Positions 38,087 through 48,100 of a stretch of 64,000 nt of DNA are shown here, one piece after another (position 1 is the first letter of the stretch; each line of letters starts with the position of its first letter). Source of the stretch: Carya illinoinensis (lineage: Eukaryota; Streptophyta; Magnoliopsida; Fagales; Juglandaceae). The notes under the pieces are model-generated. The model searched no databases. It was not told the DNA's origin and saw nothing but the letters and a program-made list of their open reading frames with translations. Where the stretch lies: NCBI RefSeq assembly GCF_018687715.1, contig NC_056767.1, positions 6,372,001-6,436,000 of the forward strand, in the 5' to 3' direction. The translations under genes and the position numbers were made by a program.

Positions 38087-40236
38087 TTAATGTATTTCCT
38101 TTATCTTATTATAAAATATTTTTATATTCTGCAATGTTTTGTAGTAATGAAAGTTTTATTTATTCTTTTATACTTGTTATAAATTATTGATGATATGATT
38201 TATCTGAGAATGGAAATGGAGCATCCCTGAAGGATCGCCCTAAATCAATAATTTTATTGAGTATCTCATATGAGTGATACTTGTACCAAAAACTCATTAT
38301 GATTTATGCACCTGAAGTTGCATAATTGAAATTGTGGAAAGAATATATATTTGAATGAACGTCTCGAATGTGCTCCTGAAATAGCAATATCGAGTATGCT
38401 CCTGAAGTAGTAATATGAAATGCAAACGTTCACAATATATTCTAAATTTGTGTCAGGTATTTCAGAGACTGAGCAAAATAATGAGTTTTTGATAAGAATC
38501 ATTAGTCACGTCTTACTAGATCTATATCATTCTCTGAAGTGAATGATAATGAATTTATATCATTTTATTTCCTGAAGTAAAAAGAATGATGTGTTTCATT
38601 CAAAGAAACTAAGAGATTGGACGTGATAATGAATATCTTTTTGGGTCAGAAGCTCGTATTGGAAAAGCTGTAAGCTTTCTCTTTGAGATGATATTATACA
38701 AATTATTGAATCAAATATTATGATGCATCAAAAGGTGATATGATTCAAAATATTTGTATCTTTTCATGGTTATCTTGATCATCCAAAATCAACTATGATA
38801 AGTCGAATGATTTTCATATGGACGTCCATAAAAGAACCAGAAGATTTTTTTACTATAAAGTCTTACCACCAGATGTGAAAAGAAAAATTTGCTTGAAGCA
38901 AATAAGATGAAATTATTCAACGTTATCTTGATTATCATATGTGAACCAGAAGTTCAGATGATAATTAAATTTTGGATGCAATAAGATAAAAATGTCTCAT
39001 ATTCTAACTGCTAAAATCCCAGCGAGGATTGAAGTCCCTGTAGGACAATTAAGAAATTCAGCAGTCTAAAAACATGTATAAAGGCATGTGAGACTTATCG
39101 ATACAAAAGATAGAGTATCTCAAAAGAGAAAGGCACAAATAATTTGGTGCTCCTGAAGAGGCCATACCCACAAAACAAGCAATAAAGTCCATCCAAATTC
39201 TTTGTATAAAATTCTCCTATATAAACTCTTGAAGAGTGCCTCCTGAAGAGGTTTTTCATGAAAATGTCTTCCCTTGAAGAGGGACAGGTATCTGAAAATA
39301 ACGAGATCTCGAATAATGGAGAAATTATGGATAGAAATAAAATCGTTGTCGACAACGTATTTCCATATGAGATGGCAATTGACATTACCAGAAATAATGG
39401 AGAAAGTGAATCAAGAACCGTCGAAGAAGACCGACGTAAAATATTGGCCAATATTTGAAAGAAACAATTCCTGCAGAATTGATTCACTAGTAAAATATGA
39501 TGCATCGGGACTTATAGTCCAAACACCTAAAGAGGTGATGCTTGTTGAATGTCAGTGGGTATTTATGGAAAGGAAATAAAAATGTGATATATAAATCACG
39601 AGTTAGTTTCTCAATTCCTGCAGAATTGATATCACTAAGTAAAATGTGATAAATATGAACTTGAAGTCCAAACACAAATGAAACAATATTGATATGATTT
39701 TAAAGTGGTTAAATCATATTAAGATTTTTATTAGCTTGAAAGTTATCGAGAGTTTGGATATGCATGATTAACTGCATATTTATATGGATCATTGGATCAT
39801 GATATATATATGAAAATCCCTGAAGGATAGGAAATGTCTGAAGCTTCTAATATGAATACATCTGGAAATATGTATTCTATCAAGTTTCAAAGATCCTTAT
39901 ATAATCTAAAGCAATCCAAACACAAATGAAAACAAGCTATTATTGCAGTTTATATATATGATTTAAATGTCATTGAGGCTCCAGAAGAGCTCATAAAAAC
40001 TGCACATATTTGAAATATAAATCTGAAACCCTTGCGGCTTCAAGGGGAAGATGGATGATGTTATTAGTCATGAAATACCATCTTTTAATACAATTAGTAT
40101 TTCAGATTCATATTATGGGTTTGATATGAAATGTGCATTATTAAAGAAGAAATAAAGCACACAGAACATTTACCAAAAGATAGAAACACAAATATGAATA
40201 TTTGTGAAATATTATTTTATTATCTTGAAACAAGAA
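38087..40236 (+). pseudogene. Degenerate pol segments of element 2
   Basis: Translated fragments in changing frames resemble Copia pol, for example a stretch near 39010-39180 (IPARIEVPVGQLRNSAV and APEEAIPTKQAIKS) that belongs between integrase and reverse transcriptase. No frame stays open over a domain, and no DDE or YVDD core was found, so much has been deleted or rearranged. Confidence 0.6.
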
Positions 40237-40662
40237 TTACAGAAATTTAAGGCACTTTGCCTCATTCTTCAAATGCTCTTGTTCTTCAAGAATCTGCATG
40301 GCATCCCTATCTAAAGCGGTGGGCAATCGAAAAGAAAACTTAAGCAAGGATTTTAAATTCCTATTCTCTTGCTTTATTGATTCTTTCTTCATGTTGGACT
40401 CCAGAAGAAGTCGCTGAAGTATAGCAATATTCTCATGGAGATCGTCAACTCCACAAGTTCTGGATTGCAGTCGCTGAGAAAATGCGACAATGGATGATGA
40501 GTATCGGGTACCAAGACTCACAAGCTCATAGATAGCTTCATTATCTGCCCTACGAGTCAGATCATTATATTGCATGATAGCACCTGTGGTAGAAGCAGGA
40601 ACAGCTGATGAACGAGGTGCAGAGTACCTCATATATTGGCTATGAGAAGATCGCTGAGCCAT
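40237..40662 (-). CDS. Antisense ORF C (coiled-coil protein), intact
   Basis: 141 residues from MAQRSSHSQ to NEAKCLKFL, opposite to gag. It aligns along its length with antisense ORF A of the first element: identical SLGTRYSSSIVAFSQRLQ, AIYELVSL against AIYDLVSL, NLKSLL against QLKSLL, FRLP against FHLP, and the C-terminal LKNEAKCLKFL. A 265-codon frame extends further upstream, but this ATG aligns with the partner start and has a TATA box 102 bp before it, so the shorter form was chosen. The second half is Leu/Glu-rich with coiled-coil character. It is open although the surrounding pol is destroyed. Function unknown. Confidence 0.7.
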   Translation of the reverse strand: MAQRSSHSQYMRYSAPRSSAVPASTTGAIMQYNDLTRRADNEAIYELVSLGTRYSSSIVAFSQRLQSRTCGVDDLHENIAILQRLLLESNMKKESIKQENRNLKSLLKFSFRLPTALDRDAMQILEEQEHLKNEAKCLKFL

Positions 40663-40763
40663 TGCAGAGTAAAAATGCAGAAAGAGATTGCAGAGTAAAA
40701 ATGCAGTATGATTACAGAAAAGTGAAGAATATGAGATGTGAATGAAAATGAGCTGAATATCTC

Positions 40764-40770
40764 TTTTATA
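40764..40770 (-). promoter_or_regulatory. Antisense TATA box for ORF C
   Basis: TCTATAAAAGAGA on the minus strand; the TATAAAA is 102 bp before the ATG, matching the distance (105 bp) and the TCTATAAAA context at antisense ORF A. Confidence 0.6.
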
Positions 40771-41099
40771 GAGAAAATTATGATACAACATCTCTCGTGA
40801 AGCAAGAGAAAAGAGACGAAATATAGCTTCATAGCTCAGCGGCGCTTGACAGCACGTCTGACAGCTGCGATGCCTAACAGCACGCCTGACACCTATAGAG
40901 GAGTTGAAAATCCACGGTGCTTGTCTGATCTTAAAATGCTGGCCACCGTTTTTATTAAAAAATGAGGTTAGCGGTTTAATGTTGATGAATTCTCCACTAA
41001 CTGTGTTATTTACAAGAACTCCAGAAGAGTACAACTCCAGAAGAGTAGTGATGAGCAGAAAGATCCAGTTGTGATTATTTTATCAACATGGATCAAGTC

Positions 41100-41335
41100 C
41101 ACAGTTAGTTGGATGTACAGATGCGAGTTATCTTTCAGATACACACAAGAAGATCATTGCAATTCATGAGAAGAAAGTTGAAATTGATATCAAGAAGGTA
41201 CGGTCAAGTGATAATCTGGCAGATTTATTCACAAAAGCATTACCAACTGCAACATTTAAGAAGATTGTACAGAACATTGGAATGCGGAGACTTGAAGACC
41301 TTTTATCATGCACTTTTCAGGGGGAGTAACGTCTT
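41100..41335 (+). pseudogene. RNase H remnant of element 2
   Basis: Encodes QLVGCTDASYLSDTHK, then, after an internal deletion, KKVRSSDNLADLFTKALP and a terminal IGMRRLEDL. It is therefore the end of a Copia pol. It lies downstream of the antisense ORF cassette, whereas in the first element the cassette follows RNase H. Confidence 0.8.
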
Positions 41336-41542
41336 GAAGACCTATGCTGATTGTACTCTTTTTCCTTCGCTAAGGTTTTATCCCACTGGGTTTTCCTTCG
41401 CAAGGTTTTAATGAGGCAATCTTAAAACATTTTACGGTACATATGAATATTGTACTCTTTTTCCTTCGCCATTGGTTTTTTTCCCACAGGGTTTTTCCTT
41501 GGCAAGGTTTTAACGAGGCATATTCATTATATGTGGTCATCC

Positions 41543-41552
41543 AAAGGGGGAG
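41543..41552 (+). other. Polypurine tract of element 2
   Basis: AAAGGGGGAG immediately before the TG of the 3' LTR. Confidence 0.85.
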
Positions 41553-41939
41553 TGTTGTAAAATAACATTGTAAAATTGTATGACCACCTTGAGCTAGCCG
41601 TCAAATGCACAGTGCATAGTACTAGCATAGTACTGCATAGTAACTGGCATAGTAAATGGCCGACATTGCACAGTGCGCATAGTGCCAGCATAGTATTGCA
41701 TAGTAACTGGCATAGTAAATGGCCGACATCGCACAGTGCATAGTGCCAGCATAGTACTGCATAGTAACTGGCATAGTACATATGCACAGTACCAGCATAG
41801 TACTACTGCATAGTAACTGGCATAGTTCCCTTTGTACGTCTATATATATCGTTGAATTTTTTAAGAAATTAATAAGTTTCATAACTTCTCTGAGTTCTAT
41901 CTCTCTCTCTCTCTCTCTCCTTTCGATAGTTTTATAACA
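41553..41939 (+). repeat. 3' LTR of element 2
   Basis: 387 bp, TGTTGTAAAATAACATTG to TTTATAACA, with the 63-bp tandem array (from 41626) and a longer CT tract (41901-41919) than the 5' copy. Confidence 0.9.
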
Positions 41940-42399
41940 CATATTTATTGTTAAAAATTTGTTTAAAAAAAAAAACTGTTATGTCAAAAGTTTTGATATA
42001 AAAAAAAATATTATATTAAAAAACTGTTATGTAAAAAAATTATACTATTAGTATAGCTTTATATAAATTATATGTTAATATATATAATTTATATTTATCT
42101 ACTAATATCTTATATACTTATAAAAAAATATAAAGAGTTTTAAATGTATTAGGCCATCAAAATTTAGTAATAATATTTGAATAATTTTCTTTCTTTTTTG
42201 GTTCTTACTTCTTATGAATCTATTTTAAAAATGTTATTAATAAATAATATATATTTATAATATTATATATTTAAAGTATATGATCAATTAAATTTTCATG
42301 TTTAAGATTAAAATTTTATTTTATAAATTATAATAACATTATCTTATATATAATTATAATTTATATTATTATATATTATATATACAAATTATATAAAAT

Positions 42400-42609
42400 A
42401 TATAATATATAACATTAAATAAATAAATAAATAAAAATATATTAAATAGTACCGGTCCGATCTAGTATAAAAATGACAGAACTGAAACCGAACCGGTTCC
42501 AACTGATTTTCAATTTTATGAAACGGGTCCAAAACTGACACAACGGGTCCAAAACTGACACAACGGATCCGATCCGGACCGCTTTTCCAATTAAAATTTA
42601 CACCCCTAG
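42400..42609. mobile_element. Right end of a hAT-like element, truncated
   Basis: Ends TTTACACCCCTAG, complementary to the TAGGGGTGTAAA start typical of small plant hAT elements. Inside are alternating ACCGGT/CCGGTTC and GATCCGG motifs and a direct repeat ACGGGTCCAAAACTGACACA. A matching left part may lie before element 2 (36400-36546, with TCGGTTCGATTGG and TTCGGTTTGG), so element 2 probably inserted into it. The left terminus was not found. Confidence 0.4.
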
Positions 42610-42730
42610 CTTTTGACAAGTTCAAACTAACCCTTTATTAGAACACCTTGAAGCCATAATAACAAGCATCTCTCATTTCATTTTAATAACTCTAATGTTT
42701 AGTTTGGACAGTAAAGTATTATGAAAAGGA

Positions 42731-42900
42731 AAAATATAGTTGTAAGTATAATTGTGCACTAATCTGTGTACCAATGTGATGTGATTGGTCAAAAAATAGA
42801 TTTTATTGAAAACAGTGTTAATTAAATTTTAAGTATGAATAAATCAATATTGGTACACAGATTAGTGCGCGACTGTACTTGTATGTAGCAAAACTCTTAT
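42731..42900. mobile_element. MITE family D copy 1
   Basis: The left half has GTGCACTAATCTGTGTACCA and the right half ATTGGTACACAGATTAGTGC, an almost perfect inverted repeat around a spacer of about 90 bp. A second copy is at 52534-52707. Confidence 0.75.
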
Positions 42901-43199
42901 GAAAATGTTCAATTATTATTTATTATTTTATTATTATTATGTAATATTTTATTATTATCATTTTACTATTATATACAAAATATTTGAATTCACCTCACTA
43001 TCTGAAAGTCACAATCGAAAGATAATGATACTAAAATTGGACATCCCCTATTGTTCATGGAAGGCTTTTTCAAACTTTTCTTGATTAAGAAAACTGTCTA
43101 TACAGTTTTAAGTGTTTCTGAAATTATCACACCATATGTGTATGAGTCTCCTTTTACGAAAAAAATATTGCACATGCTTCATGTTTGTGGTAAGCTGGT

Positions 43200-43402
43200 A
43201 TTCAATAAAGGGTAGTTGTCATTTCTTCTCCTGCTCTAAATTTTGCAGCTCTTTGGACAGCATGCATCCATCGAACAGTACAGATTTGCTTCTATATTCA
43301 CCCTTCACATGAATAGCGGCTAGGTTTAACATATCATGCATGTATTCACATCGAGGAGCTGGTTTGCACAAGCTAGCTAGCATGCATCATTTTCCTGGAT
43401 TG
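43200..43402 (-). pseudogene. DUF4220/DUF594 remnant 2, upstream part
   Basis: Matches 32560-32720 of the intact gene: AGCTCTTTGGACAGCATGCA, AACAGTACAGATTTGCTTCT and TTCACATGAATAG, then CATGTATTCACA. Small insertions break the frame. Together with 36262-36372 it forms one remnant, now 6.8 kb apart. Confidence 0.8.
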
Positions 43403-45981
43403 GAATTAAAAAAAAAAAAAAAAGTGTTTAGCTTTGCTACATGAGTAGGCGCTCAATAGGACTATAAATGAACCAATCTCTTTGATATGTCGCTCAATGT
43501 TCGTCCTATTAAACTTGAATCGAACTTAATTCGTGAAATAAAAAAATTGGCCGTTAAAGTGGATACCAGCTAAATTAGTAAGTAACACATACTTTACTAA
43601 ATTCGACTCGATTCAATTAAAGCTTGTTAAGACCAACTTGTTTATATCCAAATCAACTCGTTAGCTCAACTTGAATAAAGATCATTCATATATTGATAAA
43701 TTATACAAACACCTATGCATATATATATATATATATATATATATGTATTAGCTAATATAAGCATAACACTTTTATAATCAAATATATAATATGTACTCTA
43801 ATTACTTATGCATATATATTGAATATACTTCATACATATTTATAATTTGTACAATAATTAGTCAATAAAATTTAATAATTTTATATACTAGTATATGAGA
43901 ACTATATATGAAATAGATAGATGCTATCATATTATGTGTATTTATTAATAATTTATGTAGACATATAATATATTGTTATAATTATAGATAAATATTAATT
44001 GCTCATATATTAATTATTTTTAAAATTTTAAAATCTTATAATTCAATATAAATTCTACTGGTTAGTTATATAAATTTAATATTATATATATATTTTATTT
44101 ATCTAATTTATTAATTATGTTAAATCTTATTAAAAATAAATAAACTACTCGATCTCGTTTTTCAAGTTAAGAGTTTAACTTAACAAATTAATTTTAAACA
44201 AAAATTAAATAATAATCTTGAGTTCAAATTCAAGCCAAGTTAGGTAAGCCAAAAATTGGCTCGACTTGATTCAATTCAATCACTGCCCTAGCTCCCAAAA
44301 TTTGAGATTCGACTGTAGCAAAAGTTAAGTCAAAAGTCGTATGCAGGGGTGTTTTAATGATTACATGAAGTATGATATGAGTTGAGAAAGTACTTTAGAC
44401 CTCTCAATCCAAACAATCCCTTATAGTCTCATGACTCACTTTACCCAAAAAAAAAAAAAACACAAAATGGTGAAAGTGGAGGTGAGGAGAGGTTAACTTT
44501 GAGAACGATTCTGTAGTTGACAGAATTTGGAGAGAGATCAGCCTGCACTGAAGAAGTTTCTTCCCTTTTATCTATCTCATTTCTTTTCCTCGAAATTATG
44601 TTCCTTGCTTTATATATTATCCCAAATGTTTAATTGCAACCTTTTTTTTTTTTGTTTCGTCACTTTCAGCATGTTGTATGGCAGTTCATCACCTTTCTCA
44701 TTCACTAGAGCAGTTCCTTCTATCTTATTTATTTGTCACTCTTCTATTGGTATTACATTTTATACGTTGTGCCTATATCTTGTGCACTGAAGTAATCAAC
44801 GTAGGAGTTCTACCCTCCATGTATGACCGGGTAGTCACCCATCCCCGCTTGGGTGGGTGACCCCACATCCAGTCCCCATCCGTATTTCTGACTATCGGCA
44901 TCTGCTTGCCAGGCAAATTAACATCACCATTAGCCAAAAACACATTTTTAATAAATAAAAAAAAAATCCAATAAAATCACATATACATAACAGAAAATCA
45001 CACAAATCCAGCAAGAAGTCTCAACAAATCCAACAAATCTTCATGATATCAATGCATAAAAATACATATCTATGCTCTAAACCTCATTGACCTAGGCCCA
45101 CAGCCATGGGTCATAAAACTCACCCACAACTGCGGCGATGCAGGGCCATAAAACTTGTAGACCTATGGTCTTTGTAGTACTGGGCCTTTAAGTTACAAAT
45201 CTACAGTGGCAATTGTGGTCTTGGATTGAAGAGATCAATTATGGCCAAGTCGTTACTGTCATAGATTGCGACTTGGCCATATCCCACAACAATCGACATA
45301 GAAGGCGGTTTAAGAGGAAGAGGAGAGAGAAAGAAAAAATAAGAGATGATGATGGTGAACCGTGAGGTCACTAAGGCGTGAAAGGAAAAAGGAAAAGAAA
45401 AGAGGAGAGGAAAGAACTTGGGAGAGAGGAGAGGATGGGAGAGAGGAGAAGTCAAGGATGGCGAGAGGATCGGAGAGAATTGAGAGGAGAGCAAAATTAG
45501 TCAATTTATAGTTATAAGGTTTTTTTGGTGAAGTATAAGGCATGTAGGTGAAATTTCAGACTGGTGGGGTATCAACCCATCCCCCGCTTGTGTACATTTC
45601 TCTGAGTGAGGAACCCACCAGGCTTTGCCCAGGCGGAGAGACCAGGTTGTACGTGAAGGCATGCTGCCTACCCCTGAATCCACACACATACTTTAATAGG
45701 AATATTTCTCTTCAATTAACAATGTCCCCTGTTTTGATTTGTTCACACCTCTCTCTAAGAAAGAAAGAAAAAAGATGTGTTACGATGGTAACTTATTTAT
45801 ATATTAATCAACTTTTGCTGGAGACCTTCAACCGGCCTTGCGACTAATATCCAGCCACGCGAATCACACATACTGGATATATATGGCATTTTTTTCTTGC
45901 CTTTTTCTTTTTATCTTAATCTTAATCTTAGTGAATGAGATTATGTTTGATGAGCTGATTAAGGTTAGAGAAGTGTTATAG
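43403..45981. other. Intergenic region
   Basis: Contains an (AT)12 tract at 43721-43744, a half family A MITE near 44343-44421 (TCAATCCAAACAATC), and a hairpin GTCACCCATCC/GGGTGGGTGAC near 44833-44861. A GA-rich stretch lies at 45310-45490. No coding frame with support was found. Confidence 0.5.
43721..43744. repeat. (AT)12 microsatellite
   Basis: Uninterrupted AT dinucleotide tract, likely polymorphic. Confidence 0.9.
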
Positions 45982-46289
45982 CACTACAAGAAATATGGGT
46001 TTTTACCATGAATTTTTTTTCCCAAGCTCTACACCCATGGCAAATACTTAGCTTATAACATGAAAACTGTTCGTGGAGAAAGAAATATGATTTTTTCCAC
46101 GAGATCATGTCCACGAGCAAGATTTGGTGAAAAATACTTACCTAATATCACAAACAGCATCCGTGGAAAAAGAAAATAACATTTTATCACGAAATCACAT
46201 TGGACAAGTGAAAAAAATTAACATTTTACTAGGTAATTAAATTGCCATAAATAAATATTTTTTGAGATTTTAAATCTCCACCCTTGGAT

Positions 46290-46860
46290 CACTTAGATCT
46301 GTAATTCCCTCCCATATTTCCCCTCGTCCGATCTCCCCCTCCCTTTTCTTTTTCCCTCCCCTCTCTCTTCCCCCCGTGCCGTTCTGCCTCTCTCCATCGA
46401 CCTCTACTCTTCATGCCTCCACGCAGCTGACATTGCACGCCGCCACACACCCACCGTCACATCCACCTCCACTGTCGCCGACCAACCCAACCAAGCCCCT
46501 CTCTCGCGGCTTCTCTCTCTCCCGCAGATCTCCCTCTCTCTTCACCCTCGAAAACCTTTCTCTCTCGGGTTCCCAGTGCCGCCGCGTCCTCAGCCTCCGC
46601 ACCACCTCCAGCTACCGGCGTAACTAGCCCCCAAAGGTCCCCAGCCCCTCCACGAGCTCTCCCTCTCTCTCTCACCATCGATCTGCTCTCCCCCGCATGG
46701 ATCTCGCTCAAGCACCTCGTACAAGCCCTTCGCTGCCTTCCTCCACGGTGAAGCACCACCCCAAGTCAGCCTTCCACATGGCCGCAACACCACCTCCATG
46801 CTCCACCGCCTCCCCTTCAATTTCGTAAGCCAACCCAGAACAGCGTAACCCTCTGCTTTT
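46290..46860 (+). other. GC-rich, CT-rich segment inside the CACTA element
   Basis: The composition differs sharply from its surroundings: pyrimidine-rich to 46420, then GC-rich with both-strand short ORFs of low complexity (Ser/Pro/Arg). It may be the captured 5' UTR or first exon of a host gene. No protein family is recognised and the ORFs are not called. Confidence 0.4.
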
Positions 46861-47260
46861 GTTTACCAGATAGGTGAGTTTCTAAAGTAAAAAATGAAAT
46901 TTTTTCACTCCCCTCGTCTAACATGTAGGGTTTTTGGGTTTGTTGATTTGGAATATAAGCTTAGGGTTTAGGATTTAGGATTTATTCTATGTAATTGGAG
47001 TGAGGTTTTATTTCCGGATTACTTATTTTGATTTGGTCACTATACGTTTCTGAGCATTAATGGTTCTGCTTTTTATCTGTGTTTCTTCTGGGCCATTGCC
47101 ATGAATTGGCCATTAAAATTTGTACTCTGCTGTTTTTCTTTATAGTTCAAAAACCTTTTGTTCATTACAAGTGCTTTTGTGAGGCAAGATTGCTTAGAAA
47201 TGGGAAAAAAAATTGTGGATACTATAGAGAATGTCTCAAGCATGAGCCCTGGTTTTCCAG

Positions 47261-47346
47261 GTATGAGAAGAGTTATATGCACCGTGATGTGGTAACGCAT
47301 GTTACTGTCTCTTTAGCAGATTTTTTTATAACTGGAAGCGCTGATG
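47261..47346 (+). pseudogene. CYP71: Captured exon of a CYP71-type WD40 cyclophilin gene
   Basis: An exon-like block flanked by TTTTCCAG and GTAAAC encodes YEKSYMHRDVVTHVTVSLAD and then FFITGSADG. This is the start of the WD40 region of plant CYP71, a nuclear peptidyl-prolyl isomerase that binds chromatin through its WD repeats. One exon is present with splice signals and no stop; the remaining WD repeats and the cyclophilin domain are absent. Upstream, 47085-47250 may be more captured sequence. The similarity is from memory of the family and was not aligned by software. Confidence 0.7.
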
Positions 47347-47559
47347 GTAAACTCATAGATATCTTTTTTCTACAAGTCATAACCTCATAACAAGTCAACT
47401 TCAATGGATACCTCATTTAACCTAGTAGTTGTGCCAACTATTATGTTCTATGACTTCTTTTAAGGAGTTGTTTGCTTCATAGATATAAGTTTATGTATTG
47501 AGTCAGGCCTTCTTGATTGGTAGATCTCCTGTCATGTTGGAAATGGCAGTTTGGAATTC

Positions 47560-47880
47560 CTTGGTGCTTATCATTGTGGAGAGTGGATAATAGCATAGTT
47601 TTGAAGATTGTGAAAAGTTAGTGGTAGACTTTAAGTCATTCTTTCTCAACACAGCCCTTCATCTATTTCAACCTTTCAGGATTTTCTAGATCTTTGTCCT
47701 CTTGCTAGTTAAGTGTTTCTCTTGTATATTCCATGTGTACTAGAGTAAACATGCTTTTTCATTCAATAAAACTTTATCTTATAAAACGATAGTATAAGTT
47801 TTTGTATTTTGCTTGTGTTCTTGGGTAACGCCTATTTCATTCTCTTCAATAAAGTTACTTATACTTATAAAAAAAAAAAA
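47560..47880 (+). mobile_element. LINE 3' tail inside the CACTA element
   Basis: The end has the plant L1-LINE pattern: TTCTTGGGTAACGCC, then TCAATAAAGTTACTTATACT and a poly(A) at 47869-47880. Upstream, TTTTGAAGATTGTGAAAAG followed by TTTAAGTCATTCTTT recalls the region just before the LINE 3' UTR. It is truncated at the 5' end, as is usual. Confidence 0.5.
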
Positions 47881-48035
47881 GTATTATGTATTTATTAGCT
47901 GCAGATGAGGTTCTTAAACTATTTTGAATTACATTAGTGGAGATCTCTTCCAGTTGCATTATTTTTGGAGATACTATTATGTAGCTAATGTGTAGCCATG
48001 GTGATAATGAGGACTTTATTAACATTTATTTTCAG

Positions 48036-48100
48036 ATTAATGAGGACTCTGCAGTTGTAACAGATAGGAGTAATGAGCAGTTGACATGCTTCATGATGAG
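48036..48100 (+). pseudogene. Exon-like 65-bp segment
   Basis: Flanked by TTATTTTCAG and GTAAATTG, with an open frame reading INEDSAVVTDRSNEQLTCFM. It could be another captured exon; the source gene is not recognised. Confidence 0.3.

Larger units (their letters stand above)
36552..41939 (+). mobile_element. Copia LTR retrotransposon 2, small, pol largely lost
   Basis: 5,388 bp bounded by the 5-bp duplication CATAT (36547-36551 and 41940-41944). It has 403- and 387-bp LTRs, a primer site just inside the 5' LTR, a gag frame with a zinc knuckle, scrambled pol, an antisense ORF, an RNase H tail and a polypurine tract. The gag is of the UBN2 type and differs from that of the Sirevirus-like element, so the two elements are from different Copia lineages. 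Confidence 0.9.

Noticed and set aside
39095..39505. 136-codon minus-strand ORF in element 2
   Set aside because: It overlaps decayed pol and shows no similarity to the antisense ORF family; there is no TATA box at the conserved spacing.
40663..41034. N-terminal extension of antisense ORF C
   Set aside because: The first 124 codons of the long frame have no counterpart in ORF A and contain the proposed TATA box; treated as 5' flank.
44833..44861. Hairpin resembling a terminator
   Set aside because: A GTCACCC/GGGTGAC stem in a plant nuclear intergenic region; bacterial-type terminators do not apply.
46376..46820. Overlapping short ORFs on both strands in the GC-rich block
   Set aside because: Low complexity on both strands; reported only as a possible captured non-coding or first-exon segment.
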